Positions 1-7,553 of a DNA stretch of 64,000 bases are shown in pieces. Under the pieces are notes generated by a model. The model searched no databases, was not told where the DNA came from, and saw nothing but the letters and a program-made list of their open reading frames with translations. This DNA is from Streptomyces sp. cg36 (lineage in GTDB: Bacteria > Actinomycetota > Actinomycetes > Streptomycetales > Streptomycetaceae). The position numbers and the translations under genes were made by a program. Position 1 is the first letter of the stretch. Each line of letters begins with the position of its first letter. Location of the stretch: positions 4,774,001 to 4,838,000 of the forward strand of contig NZ_CP163520.1 of the NCBI RefSeq assembly GCF_041080675.1, in the 5' to 3' direction.

Positions 1-441
1 ACCATGCACAAGGTGGCCGGACAGGTCTCCGCCGCCGTCTCCGTGCCGCTGCTGCACCTGGGCGACGCGACCGCCGGGGCGGTACGGGCGCGGGGCGTGC
101 GGCGCGTCGGTCTGCTCGGCACCGCCTTCACCATGGAGCAGGACTTCTACCGCGACCGGCTCCGCTCGCACGGCCTGGACGTCCTCACCCCGGCCGCCGC
201 CGACCGCGCCCTGGTCCACCGGGTCATCTACGAGGAGCTGTGCCTGGGCGTGGTGCGCGAGGAGTCCCGGGCCGCCTACCGGGAGGTGATCGCCCGGCTG
301 GTCGCCGAGGGGGCCGGGGGAGTGATCCTCGGCTGCACCGAGATCGAACTGCTGATCCGTCAGGAGCACGTCTCCGTACCGGTGTTCCCCACCACGCGCC
401 TGCACGCGGAGGCGGCGGTGACGGCCGCGCTCGCGCCCTAG
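1..441 (+). CDS. Aspartate/glutamate racemase family protein, 3' part only
   Basis: Only the C-terminal part is in the window. The frame is open from base 1, and the first codon (Thr) followed by MHK matches the family's N-T-M-H-K stretch, so the ATG at 4 is internal and the first catalytic Cys lies upstream. The second catalytic Cys is in GCTEIELL near residue 112. The family interconverts L- and D-Asp or Glu, or acts on related acids (hydantoin racemase, maleate isomerase); which substrate applies cannot be read here. A small 6-bp hairpin (461-475) follows the stop. The next gene is in the same direction 109 bases later and looks unrelated. Confidence 0.85.
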   Translation, partial: TMHKVAGQVSAAVSVPLLHLGDATAGAVRARGVRRVGLLGTAFTMEQDFYRDRLRSHGLDVLTPAAADRALVHRVIYEELCLGVVREESRAAYREVIARLVAEGAGGVILGCTEIELLIRQEHVSVPVFPTTRLHAEAAVTAALAP

Positions 442-550
442 CCGGTCCTACTTTCACCGTCCGGTCACAGACCGGCCGTTCTGCTACCGTCCCGACATTT
501 CGCCCGGTACCGTCCTTGCCACGCGTTCGGGGCGAGGCCGGGAGGTCGGG

Positions 551-1645
551 TTGAGCAGGGGACGAGGTGCGCGGATCCAGGTGGTCGGGCCCGGTGAGCT
601 GAACGCCGGCGAGCTGGACGTCTGGCGCGAGATCCGGGTGAAGTCGGGCTCGCCCGCCAACCCCTTCATGGAGCCGGAGTTCACCCTCGCCGTCGCCCGG
701 GTGCGGCCCTCGGCACGGGTCGCGGTGGTCCGGGAGGGCGGCGACCCCGTCGCGTTCCTGCCCTTCGAGGCGGGCCGCTTCGGGCGCGGGCGGGCCATCG
801 GGCACGGCGTCTCCGACTGCCAGGGGATCATCGCCCGCCCCGACGCCCGGGTGGACGCGCGGGAGCTGCTGGCCGCCTGCGGGCTATCCGCCTGGGAGTT
901 CGACAACCTGGAGGCCGGGCAGGACCTGTTCGTGCCGGGCGCGGCCGGAACGTTCCCCTCCTTCGTCGTCGACGTGGGCGCGGGGTACGAGGCGTACGAG
1001 AGCGCGCTGCGCGAGCGCTCGCCCAAGTTCTTCCGCACCACCGCCGCCAAGGAGCGCAAGCTGGCGCGGCGGGCCGGTGAGGTGCGGTTCGTCTTCGACG
1101 AGCGCGACCCGGCGGTGCTGCGGCAGCTGATGGCGTGGAAGTCCGCGCAGTACCGGCGCACCGGCCGCCGCGACCGGTTCGCCCAGGAGTGGATCAGCAG
1201 CCTGGTGCGCTCTCTGGCGCGGACCGGCGCGCCCGGCTGCTCCGGCGTGCTGTCCGTGCTGCGGGTGGCCGGGCGGCCCGTCGCCGCCCACTTCGGGCTG
1301 CGCTCGCGCACCCAGCTCTCCTGCTGGTTCCCCGCCTACGACCCGGAGTTCGCCACGTACTCGCCCGGCCTCGTCCTGCACCTGCGGATGGCCGAGGCGG
1401 CGGCTGCCGCCGGGATCGGGACGCTCGACCTGGGGCGCGGCGCCGCCGAGTACAAGGACGCCCTGAAGACCGGCGAGATCCCGGTGTACGAGGGCGCCGC
1501 GCTGCGCCCGGGGGCCGGGGCCGCGCTGTACTGGCTGCGCCGCGAGCCGTCCCGCCGCGCGCACCGGTTCGTACGGGAGCGGCCCGCCCTCACCGCCTTC
1601 GCCCGGCGCGCCCTCAAACAGGCGGGCCGGCTGCGCGGGCGCTGA
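551..1645 (+). CDS. GNAT/FemAB-like acyltransferase (CelD/BcsL-type)
   Basis: 364 residues, cytoplasmic, no signal peptide. The TTG start is chosen because a GGGAGG ribosome site lies just upstream at 540-545. Residues about 150-300 carry the Acetyltransf_6-type fold: the FFRTTAAKERKLAR segment, then W-K-S-A-Q-Y-R-R, then AAHFGLRS and DLGRGAAEYK near the C terminus. This family (COG5653, named for cellulose biosynthesis) transfers acyl or aminoacyl groups and is common in exopolysaccharide clusters. It starts a co-directional run with a glycosyltransferase (44 bases later), a deacetylase and two membrane proteins, so modification of a surface glycan is a reasonable inference. The acyl donor and acceptor are unknown. 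Confidence 0.75.
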   Translation: MSRGRGARIQVVGPGELNAGELDVWREIRVKSGSPANPFMEPEFTLAVARVRPSARVAVVREGGDPVAFLPFEAGRFGRGRAIGHGVSDCQGIIARPDARVDARELLAACGLSAWEFDNLEAGQDLFVPGAAGTFPSFVVDVGAGYEAYESALRERSPKFFRTTAAKERKLARRAGEVRFVFDERDPAVLRQLMAWKSAQYRRTGRRDRFAQEWISSLVRSLARTGAPGCSGVLSVLRVAGRPVAAHFGLRSRTQLSCWFPAYDPEFATYSPGLVLHLRMAEAAAAAGIGTLDLGRGAAEYKDALKTGEIPVYEGAALRPGAGAALYWLRREPSRRAHRFVRERPALTAFARRALKQAGRLRGR

Positions 1646-1688
1646 GCCCAGCACCACCCCAACCGTCCCGGAACGCGGGGGGATCCGC

Positions 1689-3056
1689 ATGTCACGACGT
1701 AGGGAACACGCACACAGAACCCGGCCGCGCGAAGCCCCGGCCGCCGCCCTGCCGGAGGCCGAGGGGCTGGTCCGGGAGCAGGGCGTGCGCGGCGGCATCG
1801 GCGTCGGCCAGCTCGACCTCGACGGGCTCGACGGCGCGGTGCTCTCGCTGGCCCCCGCGCCCGGCGGGCCGCCGGTGGCGCGGGGCGAGGTGTACGTCCT
1901 GGTCCGGCTGCGGGGGCGCCCCGTCGGCACGGTGCTCGGCCGGGTGGGGCCCGGCGAGGACGCCGCCGAGGTGCTGGCGGCGGCGGCCCGCAAGCAGCTC
2001 GCGGGCCATGTGCCGCCGGACGCCGCCCGGTCCGCGCCGCCCGTCCGGCCGCCGCGCGCCACCGTCGTCGTGGCCACCCGCGAGCGGGCCGGGCAGCTGG
2101 CCCGCGCGCTGGACTCGCTGCTCGCCCAGGACCACCCGGACCACGAGATCGTGGTGGTCGACAACAACCCCGTCACCGCCCAGACGCGCGAGCTGGTCGA
2201 GGGCGGGTACGCGGCGCACGGCGTGCGCTACGTCCGCGAGCCCGTGCCGGGTCTCGCCGCCGCGCACAACCGGGGCGTCGCGGTGGCCCGGGGGACGGTC
2301 GTGGCGTTCACCGACGACGACGTGGTGGCCGACCCGCACTGGCTGGGCGCGCTCACCGCGCCCTTCGCCGCCGACCCCTCGCTCGGCTGCACGACCGGGC
2401 TGATCCTGCCCGCCCGGCTGACCACGCCCGCGCAGATCCTGCTGGAGAGCCACGGCGGCTTCACCAAGGGCTTCGCGCCGCGCCGCTTCGACCCGGCCCG
2501 GCCGCCCGCCGACGAGCCGCTGTTCCCGTTCACGGCGGGCCGGTTCGGCTCCGGCGCCAACATGGCGTTCCGGGCCGCCGCCCTGCGCGCGGTGGGCGGC
2601 TTCGACCCGGCGACCGGCACCGGCACCCCGGCGCGCGGCGGCGACGACCTGTACGCCTTCGCGCGCACGGTCGTCGCCGGGCACGGGCTGCGCTACACCC
2701 CCGAGGCGCTGGTCTGGCACCACCACCGCGAGACCTGGCAGGACCTGGAGGACCAGGCGTACGGATACGGGGCCGGGCTCACCGCCTACCTCACCGCGCT
2801 CCTGGCGCGCCGCCCCGCCCTGCTGCCCGCCCTGCTCGCCCGACTGCCGCGCGGCCTGGCCCACGCCCGCGCGATCAGCGCCCACCGCACCGCAGGCACC
2901 CAGTCGGTGCCGGGCGCACACGGCACCCAGGACTACCCGTGGCCCCGCGTCCTGTCCCGCCTGGAGCGCCGGGGCATGCTGTACGGCCCGCTCGGCTACC
3001 TACGGGCCCGGCACCGGGTGCGCGGGCTGCGGCCCCCGTGGGAGACGGGCCGGTGA
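1689..3056 (+). CDS. Family 2 glycosyltransferase
   Basis: 455 residues; ATG with GGGGGGA 5 bases upstream. The first ~120 residues are an extra N-terminal domain without a recognisable motif. The GT2 (GT-A) fold starts at about residue 123 with ATVVVATRERAGQ and continues through EIVVVDNNP (nucleotide binding) and FTDDDVVAD near residue 207, the metal-binding DXD. GGDDLYAF and WHHHRETWQDL are acceptor-side motifs. The product should be a cytoplasmic or membrane-associated glycosyl transfer using an NDP-sugar; donor and acceptor are not identifiable. The stop overlaps the GTG start of the deacetylase gene by 4 bases, so the two are translationally coupled. Confidence 0.85.
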   Translation: MSRRREHAHRTRPREAPAAALPEAEGLVREQGVRGGIGVGQLDLDGLDGAVLSLAPAPGGPPVARGEVYVLVRLRGRPVGTVLGRVGPGEDAAEVLAAAARKQLAGHVPPDAARSAPPVRPPRATVVVATRERAGQLARALDSLLAQDHPDHEIVVVDNNPVTAQTRELVEGGYAAHGVRYVREPVPGLAAAHNRGVAVARGTVVAFTDDDVVADPHWLGALTAPFAADPSLGCTTGLILPARLTTPAQILLESHGGFTKGFAPRRFDPARPPADEPLFPFTAGRFGSGANMAFRAAALRAVGGFDPATGTGTPARGGDDLYAFARTVVAGHGLRYTPEALVWHHHRETWQDLEDQAYGYGAGLTAYLTALLARRPALLPALLARLPRGLAHARAISAHRTAGTQSVPGAHGTQDYPWPRVLSRLERRGMLYGPLGYLRARHRVRGLRPPWETGR

Positions 3057-4084
3057 GGGGGGTTCGGGGGGAGGACCCGGCGGGCGACGAGAGCCGCGCC
3101 GGCCGCGCCCCCGGCCGTCGCGTCGCGGACGGCGCCCCGGCGTCCTCGGCCCCTGCGTCCGCGTCCGGCGCGCTGCCGTGGGAGGCGGGCGGTGACCGTG
3201 GTGTTCCGCGCGATCCCGAGGGCGACGCCCAGGCATCCCCTGCCGCCGCGTCCGCCGTCGCCCGCGAACCCGTACCCGTACCCGTACCCGTACCCGTACC
3301 CGTACCCGTGCTGCTCTACCACGCCGTGATGGCGGACCCGCCCGCCTGGATCGCCGAATTCACCGTCGCGCCGGGGCAGTTCGCCGCCCAGCTGGACGCG
3401 GTCGTGGCCGCCGGGCGCACCCCCGTCACCGTCGGGGCGCTGGCCGACCACTTCGCCGGGCGGGCCGTCCTGCCGGCCAGGCCCGTCGTGCTGACCTTCG
3501 ACGACGGGTTCGCCGATCTGCCGGGGCCCACCGCCGACGCGCTCGCCGCGCGCGGGCTGTGCGCGACCGCGTACCTCACCACCGGGGCCCTCGCCCCGGG
3601 CGGCCGTTCGCTGCTGCCGCCCGCGCCGATGATGACCCTGGACCGGGCCCCGGCGCTGGAGCGGTACGGGATCGAGATCGGCGGCCACACCGTCTCCCAC
3701 CCGCAGCTCGACACGCTCGCGCCGCGAGCCCTGCGCCGCGAACTCGCCGACTCCAAGGCGGCCCTGGAGGACGTGCTGGGCCACCGGGTGGCGCACCTCG
3801 CCTATCCGCACGGCTACAACAGCGCCGCCGTGCGCCGGGCCGCCCGCGCCGCCGGATACGAGACGGCGGTGGCGGTGCGGCACGCGCTGAGCTCGCGGTC
3901 CGACGACGCGTACCGCATCGCCCGCCTCATCGTGCGGCGCGGCCACACCGCCGCCGACGTCGAGGCGTGGATGGCCGGGACGGGGGCCCGTACCGCCCCG
4001 TACCGGGACTCGGCGGCGACCGTGGGCTGGCGGCTCTACCGCAGGGCCCGGGCGGCCGTGCGCGGGCCCGTCTTCGCGGGGTGA
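3053..4084 (+). CDS. Polysaccharide deacetylase (CE4) family protein
   Basis: 343 residues from a GTG that overlaps the previous stop (GTGA). Earlier in-frame starts exist inside the glycosyltransferase gene but are less likely. Residues ~1-72 are an Ala/Gly/Pro-rich leader without a clear signal peptide, followed by a (Pro-Val)7 run (codons at 3269-3310). The NodB fold follows: VLTFDDGF (motif 1, catalytic Asp and metal Asp, ~residue 147), GGHTVSHPQL (motif 2, two metal His, ~210) and LAYPHGYNS (motif 3). All metal ligands are present, so it is probably an active N- or O-deacetylase on a glycan. Its place in the cluster suggests action on the same polymer as the adjacent GT2. Confidence 0.85.
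   Translation: MRGVRGEDPAGDESRAGRAPGRRVADGAPASSAPASASGALPWEAGGDRGVPRDPEGDAQASPAAASAVAREPVPVPVPVPVPVPVLLYHAVMADPPAWIAEFTVAPGQFAAQLDAVVAAGRTPVTVGALADHFAGRAVLPARPVVLTFDDGFADLPGPTADALAARGLCATAYLTTGALAPGGRSLLPPAPMMTLDRAPALERYGIEIGGHTVSHPQLDTLAPRALRRELADSKAALEDVLGHRVAHLAYPHGYNSAAVRRAARAAGYETAVAVRHALSSRSDDAYRIARLIVRRGHTAADVEAWMAGTGARTAPYRDSAATVGWRLYRRARAAVRGPVFAG
3269..3310 (+). repeat. Hexanucleotide tandem repeat (CCCGTA)x7 inside the deacetylase gene
   Basis: Six perfect CCCGTA units and a seventh, CCCGTG, encode alternating Pro-Val immediately before the catalytic domain. Because the unit is six bases, gain or loss of copies keeps the frame. Confidence 0.95.
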
Positions 4085-4121
4085 GCCGCCCGGGACGGGC
4101 CCGGTACGACAGCAGTACAAA

Positions 4122-4147
4122 AGCGAAGCGCGTTCCTATACTTCGCT
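4122..4147. promoter_or_regulatory. Inverted repeat, possible operator/promoter region
   Basis: AGCGAAG (4122-4128) and CTTCGCT (4141-4147) form a perfect 7-bp inverted repeat around a 12-base, AT-richer centre, about 65 bases before the preferred start of the next gene. The 130-base gap after the deacetylase gene holds no ORF. This could be a repressor site, or a weak terminator for the upstream genes. Confidence 0.35.
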
Positions 4148-4211
4148 GAAGGGACAGCCAGGGGACGGCGGCGTGACGGCCGCACACCACATCCGTGGGG
4201 GGAGTCGCACT

Positions 4212-6167
4212 GTGCAGCACCACGTGCCCGCGCCCGCGACCGGAGACGGCGGGCCGCCACCGCAGAGCGGAGCCAACGGGACGGCGGGCCCCGCGCACCC
4301 CCCGGGCCACCGCCCGCACTACCTGACGGATCCTCAAACTCTCTTCACCTGGCTGCCGTTGGCGGCGGCGACCGCCCTGTGGCTGTACGCGCTGCCGCGC
4401 GTCGACTACCGGCACATGGGGGACTGGGGCCTGCTGGACAAGCTGCCCGCCGCCTTCTTCCTCTCCCTCGCCGTCCTCACCGCCGGATTCGTGGTCAGCC
4501 TGCGGCGGGCGGGCACCGCGCCCTGGTGGCCCGCCCTCTACAGCGTCGCGCTGCTGTTCGCGCTGAAGGCGCCCCCCGCGATCCTGTACGACTCGGTGCG
4601 CTACCCGTGGGCCTCCAAGCACGACGCGGTCGTCACCCATCTGCTGGTCAACCAGGAGCTGCGGCCGAACACCCCGCTCTCGGGCAACATGGCCGCCTAC
4701 GACCAGTGGCCCGGCTTCTTCACCCTCAACTCGGCGCTGGTGCGCGCCTTCGGCGTACAGACCACCCAGTCGTACCTGAACTGGGCCGCCCTCTTCTACG
4801 GCGTGGTCCTCATCCCCGTCCTGGTGCTGCTCTACCGCACCTTCGCCGAGGACTGGCGGCTGGTGTGGACCGGCGTGTGGATCTTCGAGGCGGCCAACTG
4901 GGTCGGCCAGGACTACTTCTCGCCGCAGGGCCTCGCGCTGATCCTGCACCTGTCCGTACTGGCCGTGGTGCTGCGCCACTTCGTCCGGCCGGGCTCCGCC
5001 GGAGAGCTGCGCTCGCGGGACCGGCTGGACCCGGCCGCCGCCTCCGTGCCGCCGCCGACCACGGCCCGCCAGCGCGCGGTGTGCGTGGCGATCCTCGCCC
5101 CGCTGATCGCCGCGATCAACTTCACCCACCAGCTCACCCCGGTGATGCTCTGCGTCTCGCTGCTGGCGCTCAACCTCACCCGCCGCTACCGCAATCCGGG
5201 TCTGCTGGTCGTCACCGGTGTGATCATGCTGATCTGGGACCTGACGATGGGCCGCGACCTGTTCGTGGAGACGCTCGGCTCGCTCAAGGAGTCCGTGGGC
5301 AACCTCCTCAACAACTCGCGCGCCGGGTACGCGGGCGAGCTCACCGGCCCCGGGCCCGTGCTCCAGGGCCGGGCCGACATCGTGATGGTGCTCGTGGTGG
5401 CCGCGCTGGCCGCCTTCGCCGTACTGACCCGGCGCAGACTGCTGAAGAGCGCGCTGCCGCTGCTGCTGGTCTCCGTCGCGCCGGTGCCGATGTTCGCGGT
5501 CAACGACTACGGCGGCGAAATGCTCTTCCGGGTCTATCTGTTCGGGCTTCCCGGGGCGGCGTTCTTCGCGGCGGCGGCACTGGTGCCCGCGCCGGGCGGA
5601 CGCGGCGGACGCGGCGGGCCCGGTCGGACGCGGGAGCGCGCGGGGCTGGGGCCGGGGTTGCGGCTGGGGCCTCGGACGCGGCGAAGAGCGGCGGCGGTGG
5701 CGCTGCCCGCCGTACTGCTCGCGCTGGTCGCCGGGTTCCTGCCCGCGTACTACGGCAAGGAGCGGATGTACTACACCCCGCCCGCCGAGACCGCCCTCGT
5801 CACCAAGGTGATCGACGAGGCCCCGCGCGATTCGCTGATCCTCGCCGCGACCGGCTCCTTCCCGATGGCACTGCACCGCTACGACCAGCTGGAGCACTGG
5901 TTCTTCGCGGAGCAGGCGCTGCCCGACAACATCAGGATGCTGAAGGACCCGGCCGGGTTCCTGCTGCCGGGCCTGCCCAAGGACGGGCGGCCCGCGTACG
6001 TGCTGCTCACCCGGACCCAGGACATCTACACGGCGGGCGAGGGGCTGCTGCCACCGGGAGGCTTCGCCCAACTGACGGCGAAGCTCTCGGCGTCGCCGCT
6101 GTTCGAGGTGGTCGAGCGGAGTGGGTACGGGACGGTGCTGCGGTATCGAGGGGCGGGGGGTCGGTGA
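4212..6167 (+). CDS. Multi-pass membrane protein, possible GT-C-type glycosyltransferase
   Basis: 651 residues. I prefer the GTG at 4212 because GGGGGAG lies at 4198-4204; an in-frame GTG at 4173 would add 13 residues but has no ribosome site. After a polar, Pro-rich N terminus of ~40 residues there are about ten hydrophobic segments. A loop between segments carries DYRHMGDWGLLDKLP, and the C terminus (from ~residue 510) is a soluble, probably extracytoplasmic domain containing APRDSLILAATGSFP. The architecture resembles lipid-linked-sugar-dependent transferases, but I cannot point to a decisive catalytic motif. The first ~130 membrane residues resemble the C-terminal extension of the flippase encoded at 7554-10163, which ties the two proteins together. 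Confidence 0.6.
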   Translation: MQHHVPAPATGDGGPPPQSGANGTAGPAHPPGHRPHYLTDPQTLFTWLPLAAATALWLYALPRVDYRHMGDWGLLDKLPAAFFLSLAVLTAGFVVSLRRAGTAPWWPALYSVALLFALKAPPAILYDSVRYPWASKHDAVVTHLLVNQELRPNTPLSGNMAAYDQWPGFFTLNSALVRAFGVQTTQSYLNWAALFYGVVLIPVLVLLYRTFAEDWRLVWTGVWIFEAANWVGQDYFSPQGLALILHLSVLAVVLRHFVRPGSAGELRSRDRLDPAAASVPPPTTARQRAVCVAILAPLIAAINFTHQLTPVMLCVSLLALNLTRRYRNPGLLVVTGVIMLIWDLTMGRDLFVETLGSLKESVGNLLNNSRAGYAGELTGPGPVLQGRADIVMVLVVAALAAFAVLTRRRLLKSALPLLLVSVAPVPMFAVNDYGGEMLFRVYLFGLPGAAFFAAAALVPAPGGRGGRGGPGRTRERAGLGPGLRLGPRTRRRAAAVALPAVLLALVAGFLPAYYGKERMYYTPPAETALVTKVIDEAPRDSLILAATGSFPMALHRYDQLEHWFFAEQALPDNIRMLKDPAGFLLPGLPKDGRPAYVLLTRTQDIYTAGEGLLPPGGFAQLTAKLSASPLFEVVERSGYGTVLRYRGAGGR

Positions 6168-6529
6168 GGGGCGGGCTGGCGGGAAGCGGGGTCCCCGTCC
6201 GGGCGGGCCCGGACAGCGGCTGGGGCGGGCTGTGCGGTCGGGGTGCGGGGTGCGGGGTGCGGGTGCCGTGGTTGTGGCTGTGGCCCTGCCGGTGCCCTGC
6301 CCCCGTCCCTGCGTGGCCCTGCCGGTGCTGTGGCCCTGCCGTGCCTGTGGCCGTGGCCTTGCCCATGCTGCCGGTGCCGTGGCCGTGCCGGGCTGCCCCT
6401 GCCCGTGCCGTGGCCCTGCCCTGCCGGTGCCGTGGCCCTGCTCGTGCCGTGGCCGTGCCGGGCCCCTGCCCGTGCCCGTTGCTGTGCCTGTGCCTGTGCC
6501 GTTGCCGTGCCTGTCGGAGGAGAGCCGTC
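6168..6529 (+). repeat. Low-complexity intergenic region with degenerate GTGCCGTGGCCCTGCC-type repeats
   Basis: From about 6260 to 6510 the sequence is made almost only of short CCTGCC, GTGCCGTGG and CCGTGCC blocks in changing order. No start, ribosome site or protein-like frame supports a gene in this stretch. It separates two membrane-protein genes that otherwise look co-directional. Confidence 0.75.
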
Positions 6530-6913
6530 GTGTCCCTCGCTCAGAACCGTATCCGTGTCGCCGTGGCGCTCTCCGGGTGGCTGGCGCTGGCGGCGACGCT
6601 GCTGCCGGGGGGCAGTGCGGTGCGCTGGATTCCGGTGCTGCTCTTCGTGTGCCTCGGGCCCGGGTTCGCGCTGCTCTATCCGCAGCCGGACATGCTGCGG
6701 CCGGGCGCCCGGCTGGAGGCGCTGGCGCTGGCGGCGCCGTTGAGCATGTCGCTGGGGGCGTTGGTGTCGACCTGCCTGTTCCTGGTACGGGGTTTCTCGG
6801 CGACGGCGTTCCTCTTGGCGCTGGCCGCCTTCACGACGCTGGCGTCGGCGTTTCCGGGGTTGCCGTTGCCGGCGGCGACGCGGGGGGCGGTGGAGCGGGG
6901 GCGACGCCGCTGA
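6530..6913 (+). CDS. Small integral membrane protein, unknown function
   Basis: 127 residues from GTG at 6530, supported by GGAGGAGAG at 6517-6525. The upstream in-frame sequence is the low-complexity repeat and is not protein-like. Three or four hydrophobic segments are visible: VAVALSGWLALAATLL, WIPVLLFVCLGPGFALL, then two between residues ~70 and 115. A short loop QPDMLRPGARLE separates the second and third. The C terminus is basic (RGAVERGRRR). Similar small proteins accompany polysaccharide genes in Streptomyces, but no function is known to me. Transcription would run into the repeat-rich gap at 6914-7553, facing the flippase gene. Confidence 0.6.
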   Translation: MSLAQNRIRVAVALSGWLALAATLLPGGSAVRWIPVLLFVCLGPGFALLYPQPDMLRPGARLEALALAAPLSMSLGALVSTCLFLVRGFSATAFLLALAAFTTLASAFPGLPLPAATRGAVERGRRR

Positions 6914-6980
6914 GGACTCTTGTGCCCGAGCTTCGGCTGCGGCCTGGTGGTGGGTCGGCCGCGCCCCTTCTGGGCCGGGT

Positions 6981-7524
6981 GTTTGTCTGCGGGCCGGTGG
7001 TGGGCTGGTCGCGCAGTTCCCCGCGCCCCCTAAAACCCGCCTTCGTCTGCGGGCCGTGGTCGCTTGTCGCGCAGTTCCTCGCGCCCCTGGAAACCCGTCT
7101 TCGTCTGCGGGCTGTGGTCGCTTCTCGCGCAGTTCCCCGCGCCCCTGAAAGCCTGTGGCTGAGCTGACTTCTCCGGCTACCGGTACCCCCTAGGGGCGCG
7201 GGGAACTGCGCGAGGAGGGATCACCGGCCCGCAGTCAACGGACTACCCAGGGGCGCGGGGAACTGCGCGACAGGCCCCCGCCGGCTCGCGGACGACGAAC
7301 CATCCAGGGGCTGAGCCGACTTCTCTGGCTGCCGGGTACCCCTTAGGGGCGCGGGGAACTGCGCGACAGGCCCCCGCCGGCTCGCGGACGACGAACCATC
7401 CAGGGGCCGAGCCGGCTTCTCTGGCTGCCGGGTAGCCCCTAGGGGCGCGGGGAACTGCGCGCGCAACCATCCACCGGGCCGCAGACGAACACCGGGCCCA
7501 AAAGGGGCGCGGGGAACTGCGCGA
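6981..7524. repeat. Cluster of GCGCAGTTCCCCGCGCCCC-type dispersed repeats between convergent genes
   Basis: The 640-base gap 6914-7553 has no credible gene. It holds eight copies of a ~20-base element: three as GCGCAGTTCCYCGCGCCCC (around 7011-7030, 7069-7089, 7127-7146) and five in the opposite orientation as GGGGCGCGGGGAACTGCGCG (around 7192-7212, 7251-7270, 7345-7365, 7441-7460, 7504-7524). The first three sit in a longer unit with TTCGTCTGCGGGCC. The inverted arrangement means that transcripts from either side could fold into long hairpins, so the block may act as a bidirectional terminator. Confidence 0.85.
7251..7442. repeat. 96-bp direct tandem repeat, two copies
   Basis: A 96-base unit starting GGGCGCGGGGAACTG and containing CGGACGACGAACCATCC is present twice head-to-tail (7251-7346 and 7347-7442) with only a few differences; a third start of the unit follows at 7441. 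Confidence 0.85.
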
Positions 7525-7553
7525 CCAGCCCCGCACGGGCCGCAGGCAGCGGG

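Noticed and set aside
6981..7524. CRISPR-like array
   Set aside because: Repeats are in both orientations, unevenly spaced, with spacers that are themselves repeated, and no cas genes are present.
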